In this document: one piece after another, positions 22,699 through 33,767 of the stretch
Layout of the letters: each line of letters opens with the position of its first letter
Numbering within the stretch: the first letter of the stretch is position 1
Source: Pegea sp. RAD2-039
Lineage: Eukaryota > Chordata > Thaliacea > Salpida > Salpidae
Length of the DNA stretch: 64,000 bases
Direction: 5' to 3'
NCBI GenBank assembly: GCA_034620365.1
Contig: JAQGEQ010000124.1
Location: forward strand, 248,001-312,000
Translations under genes and position numbers: made by a program
Notes under the pieces: generated by a model
Database searches by the model: none
What the model was told of the DNA's origin: nothing
What the model saw: only the letters and a program-made list of their open reading frames with translations

Positions 22699-23556
22699 AT
22701 GAAAAAATGTAAACACATTTATGAGACTGATGGCTTACTTGTTAGAATAGTTGATTTAAATAAGACTTTGAAAGATTCAGTTGATTATTGTCAGCAGTTT
22801 GGTGAAGAGCTAGCTCTAATCAACAATCAGAAGAGAATAAATGATACTTTGGATCGTTTGGATAATTGCTATAAAACTGATGTTCATGGTATTGTGACTG
22901 GCGATATACAAAAAAGAGTTTTCCCACCGCATCGGATTGGATTTAATCTTATAAACGGATCTGGTTGTTGGAGTGATGGGACACCAGTGGATGTGGATGA
23001 GCAAAGATCCTTGTTTGAGGATGGAGTAATTCCTACATCTGATAATCTTATATTTTTCATAGATAAAGTTTCCTCAAATAATATTAGATCTCAATGGTTT
23101 CAGCGAGATGATTATAAGATTCCATTTCTATGCTCCAAGAACAAACCAATCTCAACAACATCCGTGTCTTTAAATATCTATCATTTGATTGGTTTCTCAT
23201 TTGTATTTGCTTTATTACTAGCTGTTGTTGGCTTCTTGACTTATATTATCATAACCCAAAAAAAGAATATTAACAGACTAACTAAGTATTCAATGGAACA
23301 GAGACAACCGAATGAGATAGAATATGCTAATGATGATGCTGTCAAGATCTATGATGTCAGTCATTATCTTGTCAGTAACAAACTGAACTACATCAGAAGT
23401 AAATCTTCCGTTGAAGAGTCTAAAGGCGATAGTCATGAAGTAGTTTATGAAGAAATTGAGGAAACACAGTCACAAGATCATGTACCTACAAAGAACAAGG
23501 ATAAATTAAAGCCACAGTATTTGATCATGAATCCACGTAAATGTGGCAAGTTTTGA
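22699..23556 (+). CDS. C-type-lectin-like transmembrane receptor with ITIM-like tail, 285 aa (member A)
   Basis: The single coding exon encodes an N-terminal C-type-lectin-like domain (about residues 4-148), a membrane helix (about 163-186) and a cytoplasmic tail of about 100 residues. Lectin-fold marks are KDSVDYCQQFGEELALINN, the CWSDGTPVD loop and the closing PFLCSKNK. Cysteines 4, 31, 57, 91 and 145 are present. The Ca/mannose motif EPN is absent, so classical sugar binding is not expected. The tail carries VVYEEI (248-253), which fits the ITIM pattern V-x-Y-x-x-I, plus YANDD, IYDV and YLIM. This member lacks the YAVVDK end of its relatives. There is no signal peptide. Two acceptor-like AGs lie 27-34 bases upstream, and only from the second is the frame to the ATG open. 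AATAAA is at 23633-23638. The ligand is unknown. Confidence 0.85.
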   Translation: MKKCKHIYETDGLLVRIVDLNKTLKDSVDYCQQFGEELALINNQKRINDTLDRLDNCYKTDVHGIVTGDIQKRVFPPHRIGFNLINGSGCWSDGTPVDVDEQRSLFEDGVIPTSDNLIFFIDKVSSNNIRSQWFQRDDYKIPFLCSKNKPISTTSVSLNIYHLIGFSFVFALLLAVVGFLTYIIITQKKNINRLTKYSMEQRQPNEIEYANDDAVKIYDVSHYLVSNKLNYIRSKSSVEESKGDSHEVVYEEIEETQSQDHVPTKNKDKLKPQYLIMNPRKCGKF

Positions 23557-25040
23557 ATAAACCATTTTGTAATATTTAAATGAGTTCTTAAAAACTTTTT
23601 TTGTAGCTTTTTATGTTTACTAACTATCTATTAATAAACGGTATTTTGATAAGTCAAAAATATAATACTTTATAAATAAAGATTAATTTATTGTAAAAGT
23701 ATTTTATTACTGACAGTTCTAAGTAGCAACTTTAAACGAATGTATGAATGTTGATATTCTCTAAAAAGTCAAATGAGTTATTAAAGATTTTTCTTTGCAG
23801 TTTACATGTTTAATAACAATATTTTCAAAACAGATTCTTTCAATTGGTATAACTTTCCAGCTTTCATTTTGGTGTGATGATAATTAACCTAATTTCTATT
23901 AAAGTTTTTTATAAACTATTGAATTTTTATTATTGGTGTTGATAGTTTTCTAAACTAAATGAGTTAAACAAATTTATATCAGAATTTTCTTAGAAAATAA
24001 TAATTCAATAAGTTTCTTATATTTTTTAGTTATTAGTTTAGTTTGTTATGTAAGTTTCCGTGTTCTCAACTATATATTTTGTGATTTAATGTTCTTTTAA
24101 ATAGAAAACAGAAACCCTTTCTCCAAATTTATACCTATGTAAGAAATTTTCTTAATTTTGCCCCATTAGCAGACACAAAATAAAATTGCGTTAGGACTCA
24201 ATAATAGTTTCTTCTTTTTTTGCATTCGAGTTTTATTTACTGGATTCTGGCTGATATGAAAATAAACAAAAACTTCTCTACTATATAGATTTTATTACTT
24301 TTTTCATTTAACATCCTCTGAAGTTTTATTATTTATATTTTTTTATATTTTTACAAACAAGTTTTATAAACTTTGACTCAATAAGTTTTTTCCACAAAAT
24401 TTTAACTCTAAAGCAAAAATCTTCAATAGTTTTAGCGCTGTAATTAACAACGTTAGTTTTTTTACGGTTTAAAACAACAATTACCTAATGATGTATTTCA
24501 AATTGAATTAAAATCTTTATTTAAATTTTAAAGCTATAATCATAAATCTGTTGAGAAAAATTTGTTTTAAATTATCTAACCTTAATGTTTAAAAGAGTTT
24601 TTAAAAAGTTTAAATTCATATTATATACTCATCAAAAGTAAAATTTCCCCTTATACCAGAATAATTAAGGATTTAAAAATAGTTTTAAGTTTCAACAATC
24701 AGTTGTTTGGACATTATTTTAGTGAAATATAGATAAAATACAGATTATTTTTACTTGTGACTGTAAATACATAGCAACTGATACTTTCATATTTATACCT
24801 AATTTCATATTCAAAAAAAAGTTCATTTATTTTCTGTGATAATACACACTGAAAAAGTACTTAATTTTATAGAAAATTATATGAAATAAAATATTTGTTA
24901 TTATAATCATGCTATTATAATCATACATACAATAATTGAACATGTAAAAAATAGACTAAAATTCCTGGAAATATAATTTTTAAGTTGAAAAAAAGAACTG
25001 AATAAATATGAAAAAGAAAAGATAAGTTTTGAAAATCTTT
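23557..25040. other. Tail-to-tail intergenic region between receptor members A and B
   Basis: AT-rich sequence carries the 3' ends of both flanking genes (AATAAA for A at 23633-23638, for B at 25045-25040 on the minus strand). No other gene, repeat or RNA could be supported. Confidence 0.5.
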
Positions 25041-25048
25041 TTATTTTT

Positions 25049-25870
25049 CTATTTTTTTTTACTTTTTTTCTTATCAACCACGGCATAAACCACGTTTGAT
25101 TTATGGTTGGTTTTTGCAGGTCGATTAGATTTTAGTTTATCTGCAGGAGTTTCTTCTATAGAATCGAAAGGTAAACTATAAACTGGTTCAATCTTTACAT
25201 TTGGAAATTTAATTGTAGCATAATCGGGATCACTATCTTCTAGTTGAGCTGATTTTGTGGCTTCAACTTTATTAGAATCTCTCTTTCTTTGATTGAGTAA
25301 ATTTCTTTGCTTCAAGAGTTTGTAAATAAGGAAACTAATAATGACCACAAACACCATAAATGTAAATGAGAAGCCAATCAATAGAAATTTAGTCGAAGCT
25401 GACTGCATTACTGTTGTAGTTGATTTGTTCTTAGAGCAGAGAAATGGAAGATCAGAATCATCATCACAAATTGATTTAAATCGAACTCCGCAAAATTCAT
25501 CTTTTTGTATAAAAAAATTATTTCCATCAGATGAAGGAAGTACGCCATTTTCAAACAAAGATTTTTGCTCATCAACATCCAGTGGTGATCCATCACTCCA
25601 AGAACCAATTCCATTTTGGAAATTAAGCCCAACTCTAAACTTATTCTCCATTCTGTTTTCAACTTCAAGAGTTCGAACACCATGAACATCAGTCTTGTAG
25701 CAATTATCCAAATGATCTAAAGTATCATTTAATCTCTTCTGATTGTTGATTGGAGCTAGCTCTTCACCAAATTGCTGACAAATTTTGGCTGAGTCTGTGA
25801 AATTCTTTTCTGTATCAAATATTCTAACAAGCAAGCCATCAGTCTCATAGATGTATTTACAACTTTTCAT
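25049..25870 (-). CDS. C-type-lectin-like transmembrane receptor with ITIM-like tail, 273 aa (member B)
   Basis: The architecture is lectin-like domain (about residues 4-146), membrane helix (about 163-183) and tail. The domain shows KICQQFGEELAPINNQKR, SWSDGSPLDVDEQKSLF and LPFLCSKNK. The tail has DPDYATI (Tyr217), EPVYSLPF (Tyr231) and near the end NVVYAVVDK (Tyr262). The last fits the ITIM pattern V-x-Y-x-x-V. The protein ends in a lysine-rich stretch. It is closest in the domain to members C and D (the block from WSDGSPLDV to LPSSDGN is almost identical) and in its membrane region to the pseudogene at 27830. There is no signal peptide, and no convincing acceptor close upstream, unlike most relatives. 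A likely poly(A) signal lies 4 bases past the stop. Confidence 0.85.
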   Translation of the reverse strand: MKSCKYIYETDGLLVRIFDTEKNFTDSAKICQQFGEELAPINNQKRLNDTLDHLDNCYKTDVHGVRTLEVENRMENKFRVGLNFQNGIGSWSDGSPLDVDEQKSLFENGVLPSSDGNNFFIQKDEFCGVRFKSICDDDSDLPFLCSKNKSTTTVMQSASTKFLLIGFSFTFMVFVVIISFLIYKLLKQRNLLNQRKRDSNKVEATKSAQLEDSDPDYATIKFPNVKIEPVYSLPFDSIEETPADKLKSNRPAKTNHKSNVVYAVVDKKKSKKK

Positions 25871-27650
25871 TGTAAAACAAACAAAATTTTTATTTAGTTT
25901 TATGAGTTTTACGAGTTTTATATGAAAATAGTTAATAGTAAAACTCGTAAAATATTTTGTTCTAATAATGACTGCAGAAACAAAAATCGTTCTTAAGGTT
26001 TTGAATGATTTAATTAAATCTCATCAATTTTAGAAAATCTTTATCAGCAATAATTATGAATGAAATAGTTAGAAGCGTAAAAGCACCTGGAACAAGATAT
26101 AAGAATAAACCTTAACTTTGCAACATGATTATAATAAAAGTGAAAACAAAAGAAAATTATTACTATTAAATATCATTTAAGCATTGACAAGACAATCGCC
26201 AATTTTTGACAAATTAATTTTTTACATAAAACACTTTAATACAAAGATCTAAATCATCTTGATCTTCAAGATTGGATTTTATCTTCATCTTCTCAAGATG
26301 CAGAAAGAGAGAATCATTTCTTAATAAGATGACTTAAGAACTACTTTGATACTTTTTTGCCTAAAATGAAACTACAAATGTATTTTGTTGTTTGAATAAT
26401 GTTTTTAATAAATGTTTTGATTGCAAACACTTGAAGTTTAATTACCTTTAACATTTCCAAATATGTATTTAATTTTATAAATAAACTACTTTACAGACAT
26501 TTTTCAGAACAATTTTAACCAAAAAACAACTTTAAGTTTTAATTTCATAATTTTCTGTCTATTTCTCTTAGTTTACGTCACTTAATACATAATTTTAAGA
26601 ACAACAATTACACATTCTTATGAATTTTAGGTCAAAAAATATGGGTTCCATCTTCAGAGATTATAAATCAACATTGTCTGACAACAACTTTCATTTAGCT
26701 ACAAAAAATGAATTTAAGTAATATTAGTCACAATTGATTAAGTTATTAAGCTTCTTTAATTACAAAATATCTATTACACCCTTATAATACAAATCTGTAA
26801 AATATTAGAATAACTATGAAAACCAACAAATACAGTATTTGGCTCAAAATATATGCAAAAGCTAATTGAAAAATTTGATTTTATCATTTTTTTTTTAAAT
26901 ACAGAAATAATACTTTTCAAATTATAATAATTTCCAAAATTATTATTCAGAGTCAGAAAATATATATTTAAAAATTTGTTTGAAAATTATGATGCTTAAT
27001 CTATAAAAGATTATTTAAAGTTAAAATCTTTTACTCTTAATTCGTTTAGTTTTGGAAAAAATAAAAATGATTGAACAATTTTTTGCCAACATGATTTTTC
27101 TCACAAAAATGACTCTTAAATAAAAATAGTTCACATTCATCGTATATTTTAATATTTTGCTATAAACTATTGGAGGCCATGACTGTAATAGTTTTATAAA
27201 CAATTTCAGCTTTTAATATTTCATTACATAATCAGTTAAATCTTTGCTCCTGTCTTTAAAAATGTCGATGTTTTGTATTTATTAATAAGTAAAAGGATTC
27301 TTTCATAAACTAGAAAATTTAGCTTCAAAAATATGCAATCATTATGAAGATGTTTGTAATTTATTTTTTCTCCTAAAGCTGCCTAAAATGAAACAAAAAC
27401 TGATAACTAAGTTCGTATGCCTTTCCAATTAATTAAAATAATTGTTCCAACATAATCTTCAGTAGCTTTGTTTCCAGGAAGAAAACTACTGAAAGATCAA
27501 TGTTCCAAAAGTTTTTATAGACATTTTTTATTGTTATGTTTAATATACTAAACATTTTTAAAGCAAAAATAAAAATTCAGTATTTTTCAACAGAATATTT
27601 GAATTAGTTGCTAAAAACATTTAATTAATAGAAACAGGATAAGCTGAAAA
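25871..27650. other. Intergenic region between member B and the 27.8-kb pseudogene
   Basis: AT-rich sequence without a supported gene. Short frames here have low-complexity composition. No dispersed repeat was recognised. Confidence 0.4.
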
Positions 27651-28245
27651 ATTAGAAGTTTTGAAAAAGTAGATTTAATTTGAAAAATTCTTTTTTTGCT
27701 TGTACAGTTTTGATGTAAGGTTGTTTTCACTTTTTCTATCTACAGTAATACACAACACTTGAATAATCAGTTAGTTGATGATCAATTCTAATTTCTTGTA
27801 ACTTGATTGAAGGTAGAATAATTTTCTTCTCAAATCTGCTTTCCAGCTTTACTATCAACAGGATTTTGAAGATTGGTAAAATCTAAATCTGCATCAATAA
27901 CGTTTGGTCGAAACAGGTTTGAGTTGTGGATTGTAGTAGAGTTTATACCTGAATATGTGATTGAAGCATAATCAGGATCACTATCATCTGGTCGAATTGA
28001 TTTTGAGGGTTCTACCTTAGTAGAGTCTCTCTTTCTTTGATTGAGTAAAATTCTTTGCTTCAAGAGTTTGTAAAAAAAGGAAACTGATAATGACCACAAA
28101 CACCATAAATGTAAAAGAGATGCAAATGAGATGTCTCTTCACCAAACAGCTGACAATAATCAACAGAATCTTTCCAATTCTCTTCAGAATCGACGACCCG
28201 AAGAAGCAAGCCATCTGACTCATAATGATACTTACAAGTGTCCAT
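27650..28245 (-). pseudogene. Lectin-like receptor pseudogene with the lectin domain deleted
   Basis: The start codon and first 37 codons are intact (with ESDGLLLRVVD and WKDSVDYCQLFGEE). The sequence then jumps directly into the membrane helix seen in member B (FTFMVFVVIISF), so about 400 bp including most of the lectin domain are gone. The junction and a T-rich run put the tail out of frame. In the alternative frame the tail reads DPDYASITYSGI, which includes an ITIM-like ITYSGI, and stops after KAGKQI. Past that stop a damaged YAVVDK motif remains (about 27735-27760). The 3' part is duplicated in inverse orientation at 19357-19640. A short secreted or cytosolic product cannot be excluded. 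Confidence 0.85.
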
Positions 28246-31200
28246 GTTACAGATAAGATTATTTTTTTAAATTAATGATCTGTAAACGAAATTAAAAATT
28301 CGATTAAATTCAGAAACACAAAATCAATTTATGTCACTTCAAAATTCTATAAAAGTTAATCAAAAAAAGTAAAAACTTCAAACTTTATTTCATAATAAAA
28401 TATTTGTTCGAAAATCAAAACAATAATGGGATAAATTTCGTCAATAAAATAAAGTTCCTTTAGATGACTTAATTATTTCATTTTATATTTAATTGAAATG
28501 AAATATTTGTAAAGTTTTGATTTCTAAACTATTTTTTTATGCTTTTGTCAGATTTTCACTTTTATAGACAAAAATATTCAAGCTAAAACTATATATAGTT
28601 TAAAGAACTCAATAAACAATACTAGATGAGATGAAAATAAATTTTCTCAAGTTTGTTGCCAAGGTAATTTTAATAATGATATCTGCTTTAAATATTCACT
28701 GAAACCAAAGAAGTTAAAAACTGAATATTTTACTTTAGATCTTATAAAAAATAATCTTCTTTGTTAAAGAATCAAATTTTATTTTATCATATCTTATATG
28801 TTATATTATAACAAGTTTTTAAACAGTTTCTCATCAACAAAAGGTTTTATCAAAACTAAAAACCTTTATTAAACTAATTACAGTTTTCATGATAGTTAAT
28901 ATATTGATAAATATTATTTGAGTTTCTGGTAAATAAATATTTCTTACATATATTTCATTCTTCACATTTAGGTAGCCACATATATAAACATTTTTTTTTC
29001 AATTATTAGAAGCAAATACTTTAGACATATACTTTATAAAACATGAAACAGATTAAATTTTTTGAGTAAAATAAAACTCTAATTCAATTATGTTTTGTTT
29101 AAAAACTTCATTTTATTTATATGTTTTGATTGAAAACATTTTATGATATCATCAATTTATGTTTATTGTTTTAAGAGTTTGTTTTAAAAGTTAGCTTTAA
29201 AATTGTTACAGAAAACAAACACCAAGAAAAACAATGTGTATAAAATTCAAAGATTTTACAGATTAAAGTTTTGCTTGATTTTCAAACTTATTTCTCTTAA
29301 TTTAAACAGGTGAATGAAAAACTGATAACTGATTAGATATTTTATATATATTTATACAAATTCAAAATCTTAAAACTGAAACAATTTAAAAGTTTTGAAT
29401 TTTTTCAATTTGCATAATTTACTCATTAAATTCTTGACAAAAGTTTGAACAATTTATAGTTGTAGTTTATTTCATTTTTCTCATTTTGTAAAAAACTAAA
29501 AATTTCAAAACAAATAATCCCAATAAACTTGAAATCAACTTAAAAGCAAATAAATTTAAATCAATTATAGTTAATCAAGTTTAATTTTGATTTATTTAAC
29601 TTTTTAATCAAATTTTAATGTAAATTCTATACAAGAAAATTGTCAGGTAAAACATCAACTCTTGTTTCTTAGATTAAGGAATTTAACAAATTTGACTAAT
29701 GAGCCTCTAAATCTTCTTTGTGTAGCTTCCTTAAAAACCGTTTCATCTCCCTTTTCTTCAATATCTTGACTTTCAATCAAACTACAAATAAATATTTTCA
29801 CTTCTTGGATTGTACTTGTTTTAAAAGATTTACGATTTCTTATCTGCTATTATGAGTTTAATTATTGAAGAATTGTTAGTTTCACGAACTTTAACAGCTT
29901 TTTAGTGTGATAAATTGATAATAATAATTAGCAGATTATAAGAAGCTTTTGAAAACAGTAATTTCAAGTCAGTATTTTTCTGAATGATAACAAGAAAAAA
30001 CATTAGAAGCCAATAAATGTTTTTGTTTGATTTACTAACAACAGATATCATCAACTATGCATCATTTTACAGGAATTATCACTTAAAATAAATCACAAGT
30101 TTTTCTTATCAAAATATAATCAATTTAAAATTGAAACTATGTAATTGAAATTTTTTAACATTAATTTACTTAATGACAACAGCTTGATTAAACATAAACA
30201 TCAATTGTAAGAACAAAACTGTGTCTTTGCAATTCAGGAAATAATTAAGATCAAATTTTTGAAAAAGTTTATAACTTAATTTAAAATAATTCTAAACACA
30301 TTCTTTCAGCTTTTTATTGCATTATTACAGCTTGTAAATGCAAATTATAAATTTTAATAAAAGTTATTGCAAAGTTTTTAAAAACATGCAACCTTTTTTT
30401 ATTTTAACAACACAAAATAAATTAAAGTTGTAAACTTCTATATTACCAAATTTTTTCTGACAATTTTTGATTTAAAAATGGAAAAAGTTGAAACAATTTT
30501 TTAAAATACGATTTAATAATGAAACATTCATTTCTGTTGTTGACAAATGTTCTATTTAAACTTCTCATCACCAAATCGTTTAAAATATGTAGCAATTTGA
30601 ATAAAAAAGTATATGAATTACTATTTTCATTAAATTTAAATAATGATAAAAATATATTCATATTCTAAATAAAAGTAAATAAAAAACAACAGCAAAATAA
30701 TAAAAAACAAAAGTAATGGCTAGTAATTTTATTTTAGAACATTTTAGTTTAAATCAAATAGTTTTGTTGGTTTTAAAATATTGAGCTATTTATTTTAGAT
30801 TTAAGTAAACAATTTAATATAAGCTAAAATAATTACAAATATAATTAGTTGTCAGTTATCCAACATTCTTCATCAAAATTATTTAAACTGAAATAAAAAA
30901 TTTTGAGAATTAAGCAAAACTTTAAACTGTACAATCTTTGAATTATATACACATTATTTGTCTGGGTGTTTGTTTTCAGTAACAATTTTAGAACTAACTT
31001 TCAAAACAAACTTTTAAAACAATAAACATAAATTGATGATATCACAAAATATTTTTAATCAAAACGATTAAATGAAATGAAGTTTTTAAACAAAACAAAA
31101 TTAAATTGAAGTTTTATTTTAGTCAGACAAGTAGCAGTAAAAAGTCTTAAAACTTTTAAAGCTGTTAGTTTTGAAACTTTTATTTTATGGTGAGATTGTT

Positions 31201-32405
31201 GAAAACAAATTTAAAGTTTTAGCTGTTTTGAAACAATTTTCACAAGAAAATTCTTTTCCTTGTAAACTTTGATAAGTTTTTTTTGATTTTTTTCACAACT
31301 TAAATGTTTCTATTTTATTTTAGTTGCAAATTAAAGTTGTATCATCTTATCTAAATGTAACTGCCAGAGTTTAACTAAAAACAAGTTTATTCAAATTATT
31401 TCAAAATGTTTAATGTCATTAGTTTATTATGAAAGTCTTAAACTACGTTTTTAAGCACATTTAAAAAAATGCTTATAAAGGAAACATTTTTTTTAAATTG
31501 TATTTTTACTTTAATTTTAGTTTTGTGTTAAGATGATTTATTTTATTTAAAAATTACCTTAAATGTTAGTATAGTTTCAGCAATTCTTTTTGTAATATTC
31601 AAAGAACGTTTCTTGAAGTTTATTTCAGTAAAATTTAAAAGCATTTTATTTTGAAAAAAAGGTATAAATAAAGAATATTTTAGCTTACAATAATTAATTT
31701 AAAAAAAAACTTAAAATTAATTTTAAATAATATATTTGTGACAATTTGTAATTTTTAGTTGATTTTTTTCGCAACCATCAACAAATACTTTCGCAAGTTT
31801 TTGTAACTGTTAATTGGAGAAAAGGTTTTATGAGCTGAATTACAAACATTTTTTAAGAAAAAAGTGACATTAACGACCTTTCTATCATTAAATACGTAAA
31901 TTGTTTTAAAGAATCACCCCATTAAACTAATAAATCGATCTTCCATTATAAGGAATAAATTATTCGATTATCTCTTTATTTAAGTTAAATAAACTACTTT
32001 TAGAATTATTTTTCAATTAGTTTGAAACTTTAAATATGTATATATATATATAAAGTACAACTTATTTAAATATATATGTACAATTTATTCTAGTTAAATA
32101 TTAAAATAAATTATTCATTTTCGAATGAAGAAGAAATTCAAATTACATTAAAAAGGGATTCCAACTATTTTTTGATAGAAAAACTTTCTAATTATATTAA
32201 TAAGTTGTCTATAGTTTATTGCTAGAATAAAAATAAACCTGATATTCAAGTGTTTTAAAATAAGAATATTACTCTAATTAATCATGTTTATAAAAAGTGA
32301 TTAAAAACTTGTAAACAAATTTGTATAAATAGAAAACTGAAATCTTTAAATAAGATTCACATATGAACAAATTTTTTGCAAATTTTGTAACAACATCTAA
32401 ACTCC
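28246..32405. other. Intergenic region with an older inverted repeat
   Basis: There is no gene here. Two diverged inverted arms are visible at about 29067-29310 and 30880-31122. Both contain, in mirrored orientation, a block with ataaacataaattgatgat followed by atca-aaaat-tttt-aatcaaaac. They lie upstream of the pseudogene at 28245 (minus) and of member C at 32622 (plus), so the two genes may themselves be products of an old inverted duplication centred near 30.1 kb. A short (ta)n run sits at about 32038-32052. Confidence 0.6.
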
Positions 32406-33767
32406 TTTTTTGGGAAATTTTAGTTTAGTTAAGTTGAGAAAGATTTATATTTAAAAGAAAGATATAAATGAAAAACTAATGCAGATCACAAAATCATATT
32501 CAAAATGAAGAAATTGAATTTTTATTTTATAGAGCCAATTATTTATTGTTTAATTTCATTTTTATGTTTTTCAGAATTTGGTTGATGATTTGGACAAATA
32601 AACTTTATTTGTTTATTAAAGATGGAAAAATGTAAAAATAGTTTTGAAACTGAGGGTTTGGTTGTAAGGATAGTTGACCAGCGGAAAAACTGGAAAGATT
32701 CAGTTGATTATTGTCATCAATTTGGTGAACAGCTAGCTCCAATCAACAATCAGAAGAGATTAAAAGATACTTTGGATCATTTGGATAATTGCTACAAGAC
32801 TGATGTTCATGGTGTTCGAACTGCTGCTGAAGAATGGAGAATAACAAATAAATACCTAATTGGATTTCAGTTAAAAGATGGAATTGGTTCTTGGAGTGAT
32901 GGATCACCACTGGATGTTGATGAGCAAAAATCTTTGTTTGAAAATGGCGTACTTCCTTCATCTGATGGAAATACTTTTTTTATACAAAAATATTATTTTA
33001 ACAAAATTCGATTTAAACCAACTTATAAAGATGATTCTAATGGCTATAAACTTCCATTCTTGTGCTCCAAGAACAAACCAATTTCAACAACAGAAAAAGC
33101 TGAAACAATTACACATCAATCCGTAAATAAATCTCTTATAGTTGGTGTCTCATTTACTATTGGTTTGCTTTTGATTATTATTGGTTTGCTCATTTACAAA
33201 CTCATAAAGCAGAGAAATTTAAACCATCAAACAGAAAGAAATTCGGAAGATGTGGAAACTTCAAAATCAATTCCATTGGAGGTTGTTGATGCTGATTATG
33301 CTACTATTAATTTTCAAGATGATAGAAAAGATTTTGTTGAAGCTAAAAACCCGAATAAGGCATCTGGTAGAGGTCAATATACATTCAATCAACCATCATC
33401 AACTAACTTCAGTACAACTGGTCGCCAACCAATCTATGGACCAATTGACCCAAATCTTGTTTATGCTGTGGTTGATAAAAAGAGAAAGAATGTTGCTAAG
33501 TGAAAACTTCACAAACAGAAGTTGTATAAATAAATTGAAATAAGTCTAACTTGTTCTTCTTTTTAATATTTTTTGAAAGTAAATTGTAGTTCTTAATGAT
33601 AAAATAAATAATTCTGTTTAGACGATTTCATTCTGTTTATTTATTGTTGAAAGAAAGTTAGTAAAGCATTAATTTAGATAAACAATAAAAGTTACAAAAC
33701 TAGCTTATAACAAAGTTGTTTAATTATCTTTATATATATTAAAGAGTTTGTTTATACTTTATTTGTA
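32406..33767. repeat. Left arm of a recent inverted duplication (pairs with 35281-36640)
   Basis: This arm carries all of member C plus about 215 bases upstream and about 260 downstream. The reverse complement of 35281-36640 matches it almost base for base, with a few substitutions. Homology starts at the t-run before gggaaattttagtttag and ends after tttatactttatttgt. Confidence 0.93.
32622..33503 (+). CDS. C-type-lectin-like transmembrane receptor with ITIM-like tail, 293 aa (member C)
   Basis: Lectin-like domain (about residues 4-149: WKDSVDYCHQFGEQLAPINN, SWSDGSPLD, LPFLCSKNK), membrane helix (about 172-192) and a tail of about 100 residues. Tail tyrosines lie in DADYATINF (Tyr226), PIYGPI (Tyr272) and NLVYAVVDK (Tyr281). 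The last fits L-x-Y-x-x-V. The gene is almost identical to member D on the opposite strand; the two proteins differ at only a few residues (for example ETEG versus ETDG, QFGEQ versus QLGEQ, ITNKYL versus RTNSYL), all in the N-terminal half. A strong acceptor (tttttcag, ending 32576) lies 45 bases before the ATG, and an in-frame TGA follows it, so the start cannot lie further upstream in this exon. AATAAA is at 33529-33534. Confidence 0.9.
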   Translation: MEKCKNSFETEGLVVRIVDQRKNWKDSVDYCHQFGEQLAPINNQKRLKDTLDHLDNCYKTDVHGVRTAAEEWRITNKYLIGFQLKDGIGSWSDGSPLDVDEQKSLFENGVLPSSDGNTFFIQKYYFNKIRFKPTYKDDSNGYKLPFLCSKNKPISTTEKAETITHQSVNKSLIVGVSFTIGLLLIIIGLLIYKLIKQRNLNHQTERNSEDVETSKSIPLEVVDADYATINFQDDRKDFVEAKNPNKASGRGQYTFNQPSSTNFSTTGRQPIYGPIDPNLVYAVVDKKRKNVAK

